From: Labrys wisconsinensis
GTDB taxonomy: Bacteria; Pseudomonadota; Alphaproteobacteria; Rhizobiales; Labraceae
Assembly: GCF_030814995.1 (NCBI RefSeq)
Contig: NZ_JAUSVX010000012.1
Span: 62,001-126,000 of the forward strand
Length of the DNA: 64,000 nucleotides
Direction of reading: 5' to 3'
Part shown: in pieces, positions 38,210 to 47,983 of the stretch
Layout: every line of letters starts with the position of its first letter
Position numbering within the stretch: the first letter of the stretch is position 1
Notes under the pieces: model-generated
The model's database searches: none
What the model saw: the letters and a program-made list of their open reading frames with translations, nothing else
What the model was told of the DNA's origin: nothing
Made by a program: the position numbers and the translations under genes

Positions 38210-39054
38210 GGCGCGAGCTCCGCCAGGAAGCCGCGGATCAGCGCCTGCATCTTCGCCACGCCCTTGAGTGCCACGGCCTTGGTCTGGGCGTGCGAGATGA
38301 CTTCGCGCTCGTCCATGCCGGCGCCGTAATTGGTGGCCATGGCGACGGCCGCGACCCTGAGGCCGAGGCGGCGGGCCAGGATCACCTCCGGCACGGTCGA
38401 CATGCCGACGAGGTCGGCGCCCATGATCCGCGCGGCGCGGATCTCGGCCGGGGTCTCGAAGCTCGGCCCGGAATACCAGGCATAGACGCCCTCCGGCAGG
38501 TCGAAGCCCGCCGCCCGCGCCGCCCGTGCCAGCTGCGCCCTGAGCCCGGGATCATAGGCATCGACCATGTTGACGAAGCGCGCATCCGAGGGATCGCCGA
38601 TCAGCGGGTTGAGCCCGGTCCAGTTGATGTGGTCGGCGAGGGCGACGAGGCTGGCGGGCGCGATCTCCGGCTTGAGCGAGCCGCAGGAATTGGTCAGCAG
38701 CACCGTCGAGGCGCCGAGCAGGGCCAGCGTCTCCAGCGGCACGCGCATGGCGGCGGCATCGCCCTGCTCATAGTAATGGGCGCGGCCCTGGAACAGCGCG
38801 ACGCGCCGGCCGGCGAGGCGCCCGACGACGAGGCGGCCGGCATGGCCGGTGACGCCGCTCGCCGGGAAATGCGGGATCGCGGCATAGGCCGTCGCCACGG
38901 CATCCTCGACTTCCTCGACCAGGGCGCCGAGGCCGGTGCCGAGGACGAGGCCGATCTCGACGGGCTCGACGCCCGCCGCGGCGCGGACGGCCTCGGCCGC
39001 CAGGCGCGAGGCCTGCGCCGAACGGGGATGCAGCAGCTCCGGTAAAAAACCCAT
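38206..39054 (-). CDS. punA: purine-nucleoside phosphorylase
   Basis: 282 aa trimeric-type PNP (PunA/XapA family). Motifs include [17 protein letters not shown] (phosphate loop), [16 protein letters not shown] (His and Tyr of the active site), [15 protein letters not shown], and [30 protein letters not shown], which contains the purine-binding Glu and Met. Start [12 protein letters not shown] at 39054 with AGAGGC upstream. First gene of the punA-deoA-deoB salvage operon. deoC is not in the window. Confidence 0.94.
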   Translation of the reverse strand: MGFLPELLHPRSAQASRLAAEAVRAAAGVEPVEIGLVLGTGLGALVEEVEDAVATAYAAIPHFPASGVTGHAGRLVVGRLAGRRVALFQGRAHYYEQGDAAAMRVPLETLALLGASTVLLTNSCGSLKPEIAPASLVALADHINWTGLNPLIGDPSDARFVNMVDAYDPGLRAQLARAARAAGFDLPEGVYAWYSGPSFETPAEIRAARIMGADLVGMSTVPEVILARRLGLRVAAVAMATNYGAGMDEREVISHAQTKAVALKGVAKMQALIRGFLAELAP

Positions 39055-39347
39055 GGCGCCTCTCGGTCCGGCCGCGGCCGGGCGACGGGACCGGCCGGAG
39101 CGGCCCCGCGACCATAGTGGCGCGGCGGCGCGTGTCAAAGCGCCGCCTGCCGGCCGCCGGAGCGGGACAGGACAACCTTCTCCATGGCGCCGGCCGCCCG
39201 GCTTTTCACAGCCGCCCGGCCGCTGCCCGATCTTCGGCCTTGCCTGCTTCCGGCCCAGCGTCCCATATGTTAAGGGAAGCGCGCCTTCGCAGCCAGCGAA
39301 TGAGCTTGCGGCGGGAATATGACAGGCGGATAAAGGACTTTGACGCA

Positions 39348-39857
39348 ATGGCGGATCGCCGCTCCAGTTACGATTTTGAAGCCCTCCTGGCCTGTGGGCG
39401 CGGCGAACTCTTCGGACCCGGCAATGCGCAGCTGCCGCTTCCGCCCATGCTGATGTTCGACGAGATCACCGAGATCGCCGAGGACGGCGGCGAGAACGGC
39501 AAGGGCCATGTGCGCGCGAGCCTCGCGGTGAAGCCGGACCTGTGGTTCTTCGCCTGCCACTTCAAGGGCGACCCCGTGATGCCCGGCTGCCTCGGCCTCG
39601 ATGCCCTGTGGCAGCTCACCGGCTTCTTCCTCGGCTGGCTCGGCCTGCCCGGCCGCGGCCGGGCGCTCGGCGTCGGCGAGGTGAAGTTTTCCGATCAGGT
39701 CCTGCCCAGCGTCAGCCGGGTCGAGTACGGGGTCGATTTCAAGCGCGTGTTCAAGTCGAAGCTCGTGCTCGGCATCGCCGACGGCTGGCTGAAGGCCGAC
39801 GGACGCCCCATCTACGAGGCCCGGGACATGCGGGTCGGCCTGTTCCAGGCCGCCTGA
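39348..39857 (+). CDS. fabA: 3-hydroxydecanoyl-[acyl-carrier-protein] dehydratase/isomerase
   Basis: 169 aa. It makes the cis-3-decenoyl-ACP branch point of unsaturated fatty acid synthesis. The hotdog fold carries the catalytic His in [20 protein letters not shown], where Asp is the partner residue. [12 protein letters not shown] and [20 protein letters not shown] are typical. The ATG at 39348 gives the usual length. It is followed by fabB and fabI in the same direction, the classical alphaproteobacterial order. Confidence 0.97.
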   Translation: MADRRSSYDFEALLACGRGELFGPGNAQLPLPPMLMFDEITEIAEDGGENGKGHVRASLAVKPDLWFFACHFKGDPVMPGCLGLDALWQLTGFFLGWLGLPGRGRALGVGEVKFSDQVLPSVSRVEYGVDFKRVFKSKLVLGIADGWLKADGRPIYEARDMRVGLFQAA

Positions 39858-39863
39858 TCCCGG

Positions 39864-39885
39864 GGTCCCGCCCCGGCGCGGGACC
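39864..39885. terminator. hairpin between fabA and fabB
   Basis: GGTCCCGC (39864-39871) and GCGGGACC (39878-39885) form an 8-bp stem with a 6-nt loop, 6 bp after the fabA stop. No U-run. It may attenuate or stabilise the fab transcript. Confidence 0.5.
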
Positions 39886-39891
39886 GATGTT

Positions 39892-39924
39892 CGAGATTTG
39901 AGACTTGCGAGATTTTGAGACTTG
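39892..39924. repeat. short direct repeat before fabB
   Basis: CGAGATTTGAGACTTG (39892-39907) is followed at once by CGAGATTTTGAGACTTG (39908-39924). It lies immediately upstream of the fabB ribosome site and is A/T-rich relative to its surroundings. Confidence 0.6.
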
Positions 39925-39936
39925 GAAGGGGCCCTC

Positions 39937-41163
39937 ATGAGACGTGTGGTCGTCACCGGCATGGGCATCGTGTCCTCGATCGGCAACTCGACGCAGGAGG
40001 TTCTGGCCAGCCTGCGCGAGGCGAAATCGGGCATCGTCCGGGCAGAGGACTATGTCGCCCACGGCTTCCGCTGCCAGGTGCACGGCGCACCGACGCTCGA
40101 TCCCACCGGCATCCTCGACCGCCGGGCGATGCGCTTCCACGGCGGCGGCAGCGCCTGGAACCATGTCGCCATGGACCAGGCGATCCGCGACGCCGGCCTG
40201 GAGGATGGCGACGTCTCCAACGAGCGCACCGGCATCATCATGGGCTCGGGCGGTCCCTCGACCAAGGTGATCGTCGAGGCGGCCGACAAGACCCGCGAAT
40301 CCGGCTCGACCAAGAAGATCGGGCCCTTCGCGGTGCCGAAGGCGATGTCGTCCACCGCCTCGGCCACCCTCGCCACCTGGTTCAAGATCAAGGGCGTCAA
40401 CTATTCCATCTCCTCGGCCTGCGCGACGTCCAACCATTGCATCGGCAACGCCTACGAGATGATCCAGTACGGCAAGCAGGACGTGATGTTCGCCGGCGGC
40501 TGCGAGGAGCTCGACTGGACGCTCTCGTGCCTGTTCGACGCCATGGGCGCCATGTCCTCCAAGTTCAACGACCGCCCCTCCACCGCCTCGCGCGCCTATG
40601 ACCGCAATCGCGACGGCTTCGTCATCGCCGGCGGCGCCGGCGTGCTGGTGCTGGAGGAGTACGAGCGGGCCAAGGCGCGCGGCGCGCGCATCTATGGCGA
40701 GATCGCCGGCTACGGCCTGTCGTCGGACGGCTACGACATGGTGGCCCCCTCGGGCGAGGGCGCCGTGCGCTGCATGCGCCAGGCGCTGCAGGGCGTGAAG
40801 GCCAAGGTCGACTATATCAACCCGCACGCGACCTCGACGCCGGTGGGCGACCTCAAGGAGATCGAGGCGATCCGCGAGGTCTTCGGTTCCGGCGACGCCT
40901 GCCCGCCGATCTCGGCGACCAAGTCGCTGACCGGCCACTCCCTCGGCGCCACCGGCGTGCAGGAGGCGATCTATTCGCTTTTGATGATGAACAACGGCTT
41001 CGTCTGCGAGAGCGCCCATATCGAGGAGCTGGATCCCGCCTTCGAGGACATGCCGATCGTGCGCAGCCGCATCGACGATGCCAAGCTCGGCTGTGTCCTG
41101 TCCAATTCCTTCGGCTTCGGCGGCACCAACGCCACGCTGGTGATGAAGCACGTCGACGCCTGA
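39937..41163 (+). CDS. fabB: 3-oxoacyl-[acyl-carrier-protein] synthase I
   Basis: 408 aa KAS I. The active-site Cys lies in [15 protein letters not shown]. The two His of the Cys-His-His triad are in [12 protein letters not shown] and [12 protein letters not shown]. The frame starts [16 protein letters not shown] at 39937. With FabA it elongates cis-3-decenoyl-ACP. Length is standard. Confidence 0.97.
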   Translation: MRRVVVTGMGIVSSIGNSTQEVLASLREAKSGIVRAEDYVAHGFRCQVHGAPTLDPTGILDRRAMRFHGGGSAWNHVAMDQAIRDAGLEDGDVSNERTGIIMGSGGPSTKVIVEAADKTRESGSTKKIGPFAVPKAMSSTASATLATWFKIKGVNYSISSACATSNHCIGNAYEMIQYGKQDVMFAGGCEELDWTLSCLFDAMGAMSSKFNDRPSTASRAYDRNRDGFVIAGGAGVLVLEEYERAKARGARIYGEIAGYGLSSDGYDMVAPSGEGAVRCMRQALQGVKAKVDYINPHATSTPVGDLKEIEAIREVFGSGDACPPISATKSLTGHSLGATGVQEAIYSLLMMNNGFVCESAHIEELDPAFEDMPIVRSRIDDAKLGCVLSNSFGFGGTNATLVMKHVDA

Positions 41164-41188
41164 CAAGACCAAGAAAGTCGAGGACACC

Positions 41189-42031
41189 ATGCAAGGCCTG
41201 ATGCACGGCAAGCGCGGCTTGATCATGGGCGTCGCCAACGACCATTCGATCGCCTGGGGCATCGCCAAGATGCTGGCGAGCCATGGCGCGACGCTCGCCT
41301 TCACCTACCAGGGCGAGGCCCTGCGCAAGCGCGTGCAGCCGCTGGCCGAGAGCCTCGGCTCCTCGCTGCTGTTCCCCTGCGACGTGGAGGACATCGCCTC
41401 GGTCGATGCGCTGTTCGCGGGCCTCTCCGAAAGCTGGGGCTCGCTCGACTTCCTCGTGCACGCCATCGCCTATTCCGACAAGAACGAGCTCAAGGGCCGC
41501 TATGCCGACACCACGCGCGACAACTTCTCGCGCACCATGGTGATCTCCTGCTTCTCCTTCACCGAGATCGCCAGGCGGGCGGCGGCGCTGATGCCGCGGG
41601 GCGGCTCGATCGTGACGCTGACCTATGGCGGCTCGACCCGCGTCATGCCGAACTACAACGTCATGGGCGTGGCCAAGGCGGCGCTGGAAGCGTCGGTGCG
41701 CTATCTCGCCTCGGATTTCGGGCCGCAGGGCGTCCGGGTCAACACCATCTCGGCCGGCCCGATCCGCACCCTCGCCGGTGCCGGCATCGCTGACGCGCGG
41801 CTGATGTTCAACTATCAGCGCCGGCATGCGCCGCTGCGCCGGACGGTGACCATCGAGGAGGTCGGCGGGGCGGCGGTCTACCTCCTGTCCGATCTCGCCT
41901 CGGGCGTGACCGGCGACATCCACTTCGTCGATTCCGGCTACAACATCATCTCCATGCCGCATCCCGAGGCGCTGAAGGTGCAGGACGCGGCCGAGGAGCG
42001 GGCCGAGCAGGCGCAGGCCGCGGCGGAGTAG
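41189..42031 (+). CDS. fabI: enoyl-[acyl-carrier-protein] reductase (NADH)
   Basis: 280 aa SDR-type FabI. The Rossmann segment GLIMGVANDHSIAWGIAK carries the FabI-specific SxAWG pattern. The loop after strand 3, FPCDVEDIASVD, is typical. The active-site region has HAIAYSDKNELKGRYADT and a Tyr-x6-Lys pair in YNVMGVAKAALE. The C-terminal tail is Ala/Glu-rich. It lies 25 bp after fabB and completes the elongation cycle. Confidence 0.96.
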   Translation: MQGLMHGKRGLIMGVANDHSIAWGIAKMLASHGATLAFTYQGEALRKRVQPLAESLGSSLLFPCDVEDIASVDALFAGLSESWGSLDFLVHAIAYSDKNELKGRYADTTRDNFSRTMVISCFSFTEIARRAAALMPRGGSIVTLTYGGSTRVMPNYNVMGVAKAALEASVRYLASDFGPQGVRVNTISAGPIRTLAGAGIADARLMFNYQRRHAPLRRTVTIEEVGGAAVYLLSDLASGVTGDIHFVDSGYNIISMPHPEALKVQDAAEERAEQAQAAAE

Positions 42032-42349
42032 CGCCCGCGGGCGGGCGCGACAGGTCCCGGATGGGTTCTGCGACAGATGGCGTCCGCCTGATTTGCCGGC
42101 TACGAATGCTGCGCCATCGCCACTCGACGCCTTCGCGCTGCCGGGGGCGCTGGCCTGTCCGTTCCACCCGGTCGGATGAGGCTTCAGGACGCCGCCTTCC
42201 CCGCCGTGGCCTCGCGGCGGCCGGCATACGGAACTTCCCTCCCGTCAGCCGCGTTGGTGGCGCATGCGCAATGCCCCGGACCATCCTTCCCCGCCGCCAT
42301 CGCCCTGCCCGGCCTCAACGGAGGCCGACCGCGCCTCGGCGAGGCGCCC
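42032..42349. other. gap between fabI and the ROK-like gene
   Basis: 318 bp, GC-rich. The ROK-like open frame extends into it, but the peptide encoded there is Pro/Arg-rich without family features. No promoter, hairpin with a U-run or RNA gene was recognised. Confidence 0.4.
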
Positions 42350-43417
42350 GTGACCAAGGCCAGATCCCGCCAGACCGATCAGCTCGTCATCCATGGGGCG
42401 CTGGACCTGCCCTCGGTCAAGATCGACAGCTACAATCTGGAGCTGCGCGACAAGGATGGCTTCATCGGCGACCGCGCCACCAAGGGCGCCTTCGCCGAGA
42501 AGCTGGACGAGTTGCGCAAGCGCCTGCGCAAGGTCGGCAGCGATCCGCTCGGCCGGCTCTCCACCAAGGAGCTCGGCAAGAAGGAGCTCGACACGCTGCT
42601 GACCAAGGGAGACGCCGATGCGGCGGCGGCCGTGCACGGGGCGATCGAAGCCTTCGCGCAGGACCTGGCCGAGGTGATCCGGCGCTTCCTGCGCACCGAC
42701 GGCTGGAAGGGCACCGAGCGCATCGTCGCGGGCGGCGGCTTCCGCGAGAGCCGGATCGGCGAGCTGGCGATCGCCCGGGCCGGCACGCTGCTCAAGACCG
42801 AAGGCATCGCCATCGACCTCGTGCCCATTCGCCACCACCCCGACGAGGCCGGGCTGATCGGCGCCTTGCACCTGATGCCGGTATGGATGCTCACCGGCCA
42901 CGATGCCATGCTGGCGGTCGACATCGGCGGCAGCAACATCCGCGCCGGCCTCGTGGCGATGAACCTCGGCAAGGCGCCGGACCTGTCCAAGGCCGCGGTC
43001 GTGAAGTCCGAGCTCTGGCGGCATGCCGAGGAGGAGCCGAGCCGCACCGCCGCGGTGGAGCGGCTGGTGGCGATGCTGCAACGGCTGATCGCGACGGCTG
43101 GCGAGCAGAAGCTCGTCCTCGCCCCGCTGATCGGCATCGGCTGCCCCGGCCGGATCGAGGCGGACGGCTCGATCTCGCGCGGTGGCCAGAACCTGCCCGG
43201 CGGCAATTGGGAGAGTGGTCCCTTCAACCTGCCCAAGGCCCTGGTGACGGCGATCCCGGCCATCGCCGAGCAGCAGACCATGGTGGTGATGCACAACGAC
43301 GCCGTGGTGCAGGGGCTGTCCGAGGTCCCCGTGATGCAGGACGTGAAGCGCTGGGCGGCGGTGACGATCGGCACCGGCCTCGGCAATGCCAGCTACGGCA
43401 ACAAGAGCCCCTCCTGA
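42350..43417 (+). CDS. ROK-family sugar kinase-like protein
   Basis: 355 aa from a GTG at 42350 (GAGG 5 nt upstream). An unusual N-terminal region of about 170 residues, helical and charged (KLDELRKRLRKVGSDPL; AVHGAIEAFAQDLAEVIRR), includes ERIVAGGGFRESRIGELA. The ROK core follows: phosphate-1 MLAVDIGGSNIRAGLVA, IGIGCPGRIEADG, catalytic Asp in VVMHNDAVVQGLSE, and adenosine motif VTIGTGLGNASYGN. The CxCGxxGC zinc motif of classical ROK kinases is absent. The substrate is unknown. It lies 35 bp upstream of a HAD phosphatase, so they may handle a common sugar phosphate. Confidence 0.8.
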   Translation: MTKARSRQTDQLVIHGALDLPSVKIDSYNLELRDKDGFIGDRATKGAFAEKLDELRKRLRKVGSDPLGRLSTKELGKKELDTLLTKGDADAAAAVHGAIEAFAQDLAEVIRRFLRTDGWKGTERIVAGGGFRESRIGELAIARAGTLLKTEGIAIDLVPIRHHPDEAGLIGALHLMPVWMLTGHDAMLAVDIGGSNIRAGLVAMNLGKAPDLSKAAVVKSELWRHAEEEPSRTAAVERLVAMLQRLIATAGEQKLVLAPLIGIGCPGRIEADGSISRGGQNLPGGNWESGPFNLPKALVTAIPAIAEQQTMVVMHNDAVVQGLSEVPVMQDVKRWAAVTIGTGLGNASYGNKSPS

Positions 43418-43452
43418 CCACCGCTCCCTGACCCGATCCCGGAGGTCAAGCC

Positions 43453-44169
43453 ATGCCTGTCCGCGCCCTTGCCACCGACTATGACGGCACCATCGCCGAT
43501 GACGGCGTGCTCGAGCCGGAGACCGTCGCCGCGCTCGAGCGATTCCGGGCCTCGGGGCGGCACCTCATCCTGGTGACGGGACGCGAGCTTGCCGAGCTGC
43601 AGCAGGTCTGCCCCCGGCTCGACCTGTTCGAGCTGGTGGTCGCCGAGAACGGCGCGCTGCTCTACGATCCGAGAAGCAAGGAGGAAGTCCCCCTCGCCGA
43701 GCCGCCCTCGGCCGAGCTGGTCGAGCGGCTGAAGGCGGCCAAGGCCCCGGGGCTCTCGGTCGGGCGCAGCATCATCGCCACCTGGGAGCCGTTCGAGACG
43801 GTGGTGCTGGAGGCGATCCGCGAGCTCGGGCTGGAGCTGCAGATCATCTTCAACAAGGGCGCCGTCATGGTGCTGCCCGCGACGGTGAACAAGGCGACGG
43901 GCCTCGCCGCGGCGCTGGAGCGGCTGCACCTGGCGGCCGCGGCGGTGGTCGGCGTGGGCGACGCCGAGAACGACCACGCCTTCGTCAAGACCTGCGGCTT
44001 CGGCGTGGCGGTCGCCAACGCCATTCCCGCGCTCAAGGCGGAGGTCGATATCGTGACGTCAGGCGCGCGCGGGGCCGGCGTCGCCGAGCTGATCGACCGG
44101 ATCCTCGCGACCGACCTGGAGGAGGTGGTGGTGCCCCGCCGCGTCCGTCGGACCGCGACGCCGGCGTGA
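43453..44169 (+). CDS. HAD-IIB (Cof-type) phosphatase
   Basis: 238 aa. Motif I LATDYDGTIADDG (nucleophile and acid Asp), motif II LILVTGRELAEL, a C2-type cap in the middle (residues about 85-150), motif III Lys in TVNKATGLAAALE and motif IV VVGVGDAENDHAFV. This arrangement is that of HAD-IIB enzymes such as sucrose-phosphate or mannosyl-phosphoglycerate phosphatases. It follows the ROK-like gene by 35 bp. The substrate is probably a sugar phosphate but not determinable. Confidence 0.85.
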   Translation: MPVRALATDYDGTIADDGVLEPETVAALERFRASGRHLILVTGRELAELQQVCPRLDLFELVVAENGALLYDPRSKEEVPLAEPPSAELVERLKAAKAPGLSVGRSIIATWEPFETVVLEAIRELGLELQIIFNKGAVMVLPATVNKATGLAAALERLHLAAAAVVGVGDAENDHAFVKTCGFGVAVANAIPALKAEVDIVTSGARGAGVAELIDRILATDLEEVVVPRRVRRTATPA

Positions 44170-44249
44170 GCTGCCGCGAAAAGGCCCGGCCGTCGCCGGC
44201 CGGACCCCTGCGCAGATTCTCCCGAACCTGCTGACACCTGGGAATCGAA

Positions 44250-44284
44250 GCAGCTCCTCGCGGCCTGGGGCCACGAGGAGCTGC
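44250..44284. terminator. bidirectional hairpin between convergent genes
   Basis: GCAGCTCCTCG (44250-44260) and CGAGGAGCTGC (44274-44284) form a perfect 11-bp stem with a 13-nt loop, 80 bp after the HAD-IIB stop and 6 bp after the permease stop. The position suits a shared terminator although a U-run is lacking. Confidence 0.6.
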
Positions 44285-44290
44285 CTCGGA

Positions 44291-46009
44291 TCACGGTGCG
44301 GGAGGCAGCACGAAGAACCAGTTGGCGATCAGCACCACCGCCAGGCCTGCCACCAGCGTCAGGTAGGGCAGGATGCCCGCCTTCCGCACCTGCAGGTCGG
44401 ACGGCTTCATGCCGAGGTCGTCGAGCATGTGCTCGGGGAACTTGCCGCCGTCCTGGACATAGTGCCGGAAGCAGAACACCGGGATGATCAGGGCCGCGAA
44501 GATCAGCCCGGCCCACAGGGCGATCGGGTTCCAGGTCTTGGCGCCGGCGCCCATGAAGACCGCGTTGACATAGGCGAAGATCGCGCCGATGCCGAGGATC
44601 CAGGTCGGCGCCTTCCACGGCCGCGCGATATGGCCGTTGTCGATGCGGTGGATCCAGCCGGCATTGAGGTTGAGGAAGTTGAAGATGATGTAGCCGCAGT
44701 TCGACACGGCCAGGATGAAGAAGAAGCTGGTCGCATCCGTGCTGGCGATGGCCAGGACGATGAGGTTGCAGACGAGGTCGGTCCACATCGCCCGGGTCGG
44801 CGCCCCGTGCGAATTGACGTGGCTGAGATATTTCGGCAGCCAGCCGTCGACCGAGCCCTGGTAGAGCGTGCGCGAGGAGCCGGCCATGGCCGTCATGATC
44901 GACAGGATCAGGGCCAGGATCATCAGCATCACCATGATGTTGGTGATGAAGCCGGAGCCGCCGACCATCTTGCCCATGGCGTCGGCGACGCCGGAGCCGT
45001 CGCCGATCGAGGGCTCGAGCATGCCGGTGAGGCCGAGCACGCCCTGGAAGGTGAAGGGCACGAGGATGTACAGCAGCAGGCAGAGCAGGCCGGAATAGAA
45101 GATCGCCTTGAAGGTGTCGGTGCCGGGATCCTTGAACTCGGAGGTGTAGCAGACCGCGGTCTCGAAGCCGTAGGTCGACCAGGCGGCGATGAACATGCCG
45201 CCGAGCACCAGCGTCCAGCCGGCGATGTTCCAGCTGCCCGGCGCCGGAGCGCCGGCGGCGGCGAGCGGCACCAGCGGCGAATAGTTGGCCCAGTGGATCT
45301 GCCCGGTGAGGATCGGCACCACGCCGACGATCAGCATCGGGATGATGACGAGCAGGCCGATATATTTCTGGACGTTGGCGGTGCCGAGGATGCCGCGATG
45401 CTGGATGGCGAAGGTGATCAGCATCAGCACGGCGCCGATGAAGAAGACGGCGTTGAAGGAGAAGCCGACCGGGCCGAGCGAATGGCTGAACAGCGTCCAG
45501 CTGCGCAGGGCCGGGGTCGCCGCGGCGGTGACCGCCGCGATCGCGTCGGCCGCGCTGGTGCCGGCATGGGCGGCGATATAGGCCACGACCTCCGGCGAGG
45601 TCTCGGTGAAGCTCGGGATCGGCGCCACCGCGTTCAGCATGTAGGCGGCGGCGATGGAGCAGCCGAGCGACAGCACCGGCGACCAGGCGAACCAGTTGCA
45701 CCAGACCGACAGCGGCGCGATGAACTTGGAATAGCGCAGCCAGGCGGTGGCGCCGTAGACGGAGGCGCCGCCCGACTTGTTCGGGAACAGGCCGGCGATC
45801 TCGGCATAGGTGAAGGACTGGATGAAGCCCATGATCATGGACACGGTCCAGATCAGGAAGGCGAGCGTCCCGGTCGTGCTGGCGATGCCGCCGATCGAGA
45901 ACAGGACCAGGGCGGGCACGCCGCTGGCGACCCAGAAGGCGCCGCGCCAGTCGATATGGCGCAGAAGCTGGCGGTCCGCCGGCTCGGCGGTGATGGTGGT
46001 GACCGTCAT
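44291..46009 (-). CDS. APC-superfamily amino acid/amine permease
   Basis: 572 aa, about 12-14 membrane helices. The frame starts MTVTTITAEPADRQ at 46009 with GGGG 6 nt upstream. TM1 contains LVLFSIGGIASTTGTLAFLI, and the loop after TM2 has AGLFPNKSGGASVYGATAWL, the consensus stretch of APC transporters. A large loop (about 150-195) with SFTETSPEVVAYIAAHAGTS is unusual. It is transcribed away from the methylated-amine block across a 474-bp gap, so it may import that pathway's substrate (an amino acid or amine). The exact substrate is unknown. Confidence 0.85.
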   Translation of the reverse strand: MTVTTITAEPADRQLLRHIDWRGAFWVASGVPALVLFSIGGIASTTGTLAFLIWTVSMIMGFIQSFTYAEIAGLFPNKSGGASVYGATAWLRYSKFIAPLSVWCNWFAWSPVLSLGCSIAAAYMLNAVAPIPSFTETSPEVVAYIAAHAGTSAADAIAAVTAAATPALRSWTLFSHSLGPVGFSFNAVFFIGAVLMLITFAIQHRGILGTANVQKYIGLLVIIPMLIVGVVPILTGQIHWANYSPLVPLAAAGAPAPGSWNIAGWTLVLGGMFIAAWSTYGFETAVCYTSEFKDPGTDTFKAIFYSGLLCLLLYILVPFTFQGVLGLTGMLEPSIGDGSGVADAMGKMVGGSGFITNIMVMLMILALILSIMTAMAGSSRTLYQGSVDGWLPKYLSHVNSHGAPTRAMWTDLVCNLIVLAIASTDATSFFFILAVSNCGYIIFNFLNLNAGWIHRIDNGHIARPWKAPTWILGIGAIFAYVNAVFMGAGAKTWNPIALWAGLIFAALIIPVFCFRHYVQDGGKFPEHMLDDLGMKPSDLQVRKAGILPYLTLVAGLAVVLIANWFFVLPPAP

Positions 46010-46483
46010 CGATATCCCCATTTTATCGTTCTTGACTGGTGGCTTCTCGGCGCTGCACCCGGTCCCGGCCCCCGCCCGGTCGCGCTCTCTTTCTTGGTCG
46101 ACGGCAGCCTGCCGGGCGAACAAGGCATCCGCCTTGCATCGCCGCGACCGGTCCTGGCCGCGGCGTGCGCCGCAGCGAAGATCGATTCACCCACCGTCCC
46201 AGCTTTTTCCTGTGAGTGAAGAGTGCCATAGCTGTCCAGCCCGTCAATTGCTTTGTTCGATAAACACCGCCACAAATTTGATCGGAGCCCGCCCAAAGTT
46301 TAGGCAGCAAAGCGTTGCACTCGCCCTGATTGCGAAGCGCGCCGAGCACCGCCGATCCGGCGAGCCCGGCACCTCCGGAAATTTCCTGCTGGACAAACTT
46401 GTTTCTTCACTGGAAACTCCGATCCACGCACGGACAAAGCTCCGCCAGGAAGAAACACCACCTCCATCGAAGGGAACTGGCCG
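46010..46483. other. divergent regulatory gap, permease/flavoprotein
   Basis: 474 bp, with the central third (46200-46460) relatively A/T-rich. It must hold the promoters of both the permease and the catabolic operon. I found no clear sigma-54 -24/-12 element, no strong -35/-10 pair and no long dyad. No gene recognised. Confidence 0.4.
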
Positions 46484-47893
46484 ATGTCGGCAACGAAACT
46501 ATGGGGCGGCGAATCGTTCTCGGGCCTCGGCTACGAGTGGGATCCGCAATGGGTCCTGACCGAGCGCCAGAAGGCGCTGCAGGCCAAGCTGATCGAGCTG
46601 TGCCAGAGCGACCTGCGCGTCAACGCCATCGAGAGCGACAAGAACCGCGTCTATCCCCGCAAGAACTTCCAGGTGCTGGCCAAGCACGGCTTCCTCGGCC
46701 TGATCGTGCCGAAGGAGCTCGGCGGCATGGGCGAGAACCACACCGCCGCCGCCATGGTGGTGGAGACCATCGCCCGCTATGGCTGCGCCTCCACGGCCAT
46801 GTGCTACACCATGCACACCGGCGCCGTGGCGGCAGCGCTGCTGCGCCACCACGACAACGAGGCCCTGAAGGACATCCTGCGCCGGATCGACAAGGACTGC
46901 CTGATCGGCACCCTGTCCTATTCCGACCCGGAGACGGGCTCGCATTTCTGGTACCCGATCTCCTCGGGCGCGGAGGAGACCAAGGACGGCTGGCACGTCA
47001 AGAAGAAGGCGTCCTGGACCACGTCGGGGGGCTTTGCCGACTGGTACATCGTGCAGACGACGAGCCCGAACTTCAACGGCAACTATGCCGACCTCTCCTG
47101 CTTCCTGATCCTCGGCGATGAAGCCAGCTACGACCCGGCCAACTGGAACGGCCTCGGCCTGCGCGGCAACCAGTCGGGGCCGTTGGAGATCGACCGGGTG
47201 GTGCCGCGCGAGCGCCTGGTCGGCCCGGTGGGCGACGGCGCCCGCTCCAACGACGAGGTGGTCGACCCCTTCTTCCTGCTCTGCTCCTCGGCCTGCTGGA
47301 GCGGCATCGCGCTCGGCATGATCGACATCGCCAAGGCGCACACCACCAAGAAGACCCACAAGGACGTCGGCATGCGCGTCGCCGACTATCCCACCATCCA
47401 GGACTATGTCGGCGAGGCGATCATCGACACCAACGTGGTGCGCTCGATGGACTTCATGATCGCCAAGGCCCTCGACGACGCCACCAAAGGCTGCGACTGG
47501 TCGCTGCACAAGGACGACGTCACCGTGCTGCCGCGCTCGGCGCTGCTGCACTGGCTCTGGCAGCTCAAGTTCGCCGCCGCCAAGAACGTCGCCCATGTCT
47601 CGGACAAGATGCTGCACGCCTGCGGCGGCACCGGCTACAAGCCGGAGCTGCAGATCGAGCGCTATCTGCGCGACGGCAAGGCCGGCTGGGTGATGGGCCC
47701 GACCAACGAGGTGCTGCGCCAGTTCGTCGGCAAGGCCTCGCTGCTCGGCTTCGAATCGCTCGACTACTGGAACACCTCGATCAACGAGCGCGTCATCAAC
47801 AACGAGATCAAGAAGATGGACGCCGACGCCAAGCGGGCCCTGGCCGAGCGCCTGCTGGCCGAAACCGCGGCGCCGGCCCGACGGATCGCTTGA
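46484..47893 (+). CDS. acyl-CoA-dehydrogenase-fold flavoprotein, possible monooxygenase
   Basis: 469 aa. N-terminal helical domain with KHGFLGLIVPKELGGMG, middle beta domain (IGTLSYSDPETGSHFWYP; HVKKKASWTTSGGFADWYIV) and C-terminal helical domain with LHACGGTGYKPELQIERYLRD. The position of the usual catalytic Glu (YEGTSE in many acyl-CoA dehydrogenases) reads MGPTNE, so that Glu is Gly. A flavin reductase gene follows after 90 bp. Such a pair suits a group-D two-component flavin monooxygenase, but some true dehydrogenases keep their Glu elsewhere. It heads the amine block; its substrate is unknown. Confidence 0.75.
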   Translation: MSATKLWGGESFSGLGYEWDPQWVLTERQKALQAKLIELCQSDLRVNAIESDKNRVYPRKNFQVLAKHGFLGLIVPKELGGMGENHTAAAMVVETIARYGCASTAMCYTMHTGAVAAALLRHHDNEALKDILRRIDKDCLIGTLSYSDPETGSHFWYPISSGAEETKDGWHVKKKASWTTSGGFADWYIVQTTSPNFNGNYADLSCFLILGDEASYDPANWNGLGLRGNQSGPLEIDRVVPRERLVGPVGDGARSNDEVVDPFFLLCSSACWSGIALGMIDIAKAHTTKKTHKDVGMRVADYPTIQDYVGEAIIDTNVVRSMDFMIAKALDDATKGCDWSLHKDDVTVLPRSALLHWLWQLKFAAAKNVAHVSDKMLHACGGTGYKPELQIERYLRDGKAGWVMGPTNEVLRQFVGKASLLGFESLDYWNTSINERVINNEIKKMDADAKRALAERLLAETAAPARRIA

Positions 47894-47983
47894 CCCGTCC
47901 GTCCGACGGATGGTCCAACAGTGCGTAATGGCGCCGGGGCGGCGAGCACCGCCCCGGGCTTTCCAGCAATCGGAGGGTTGGCC

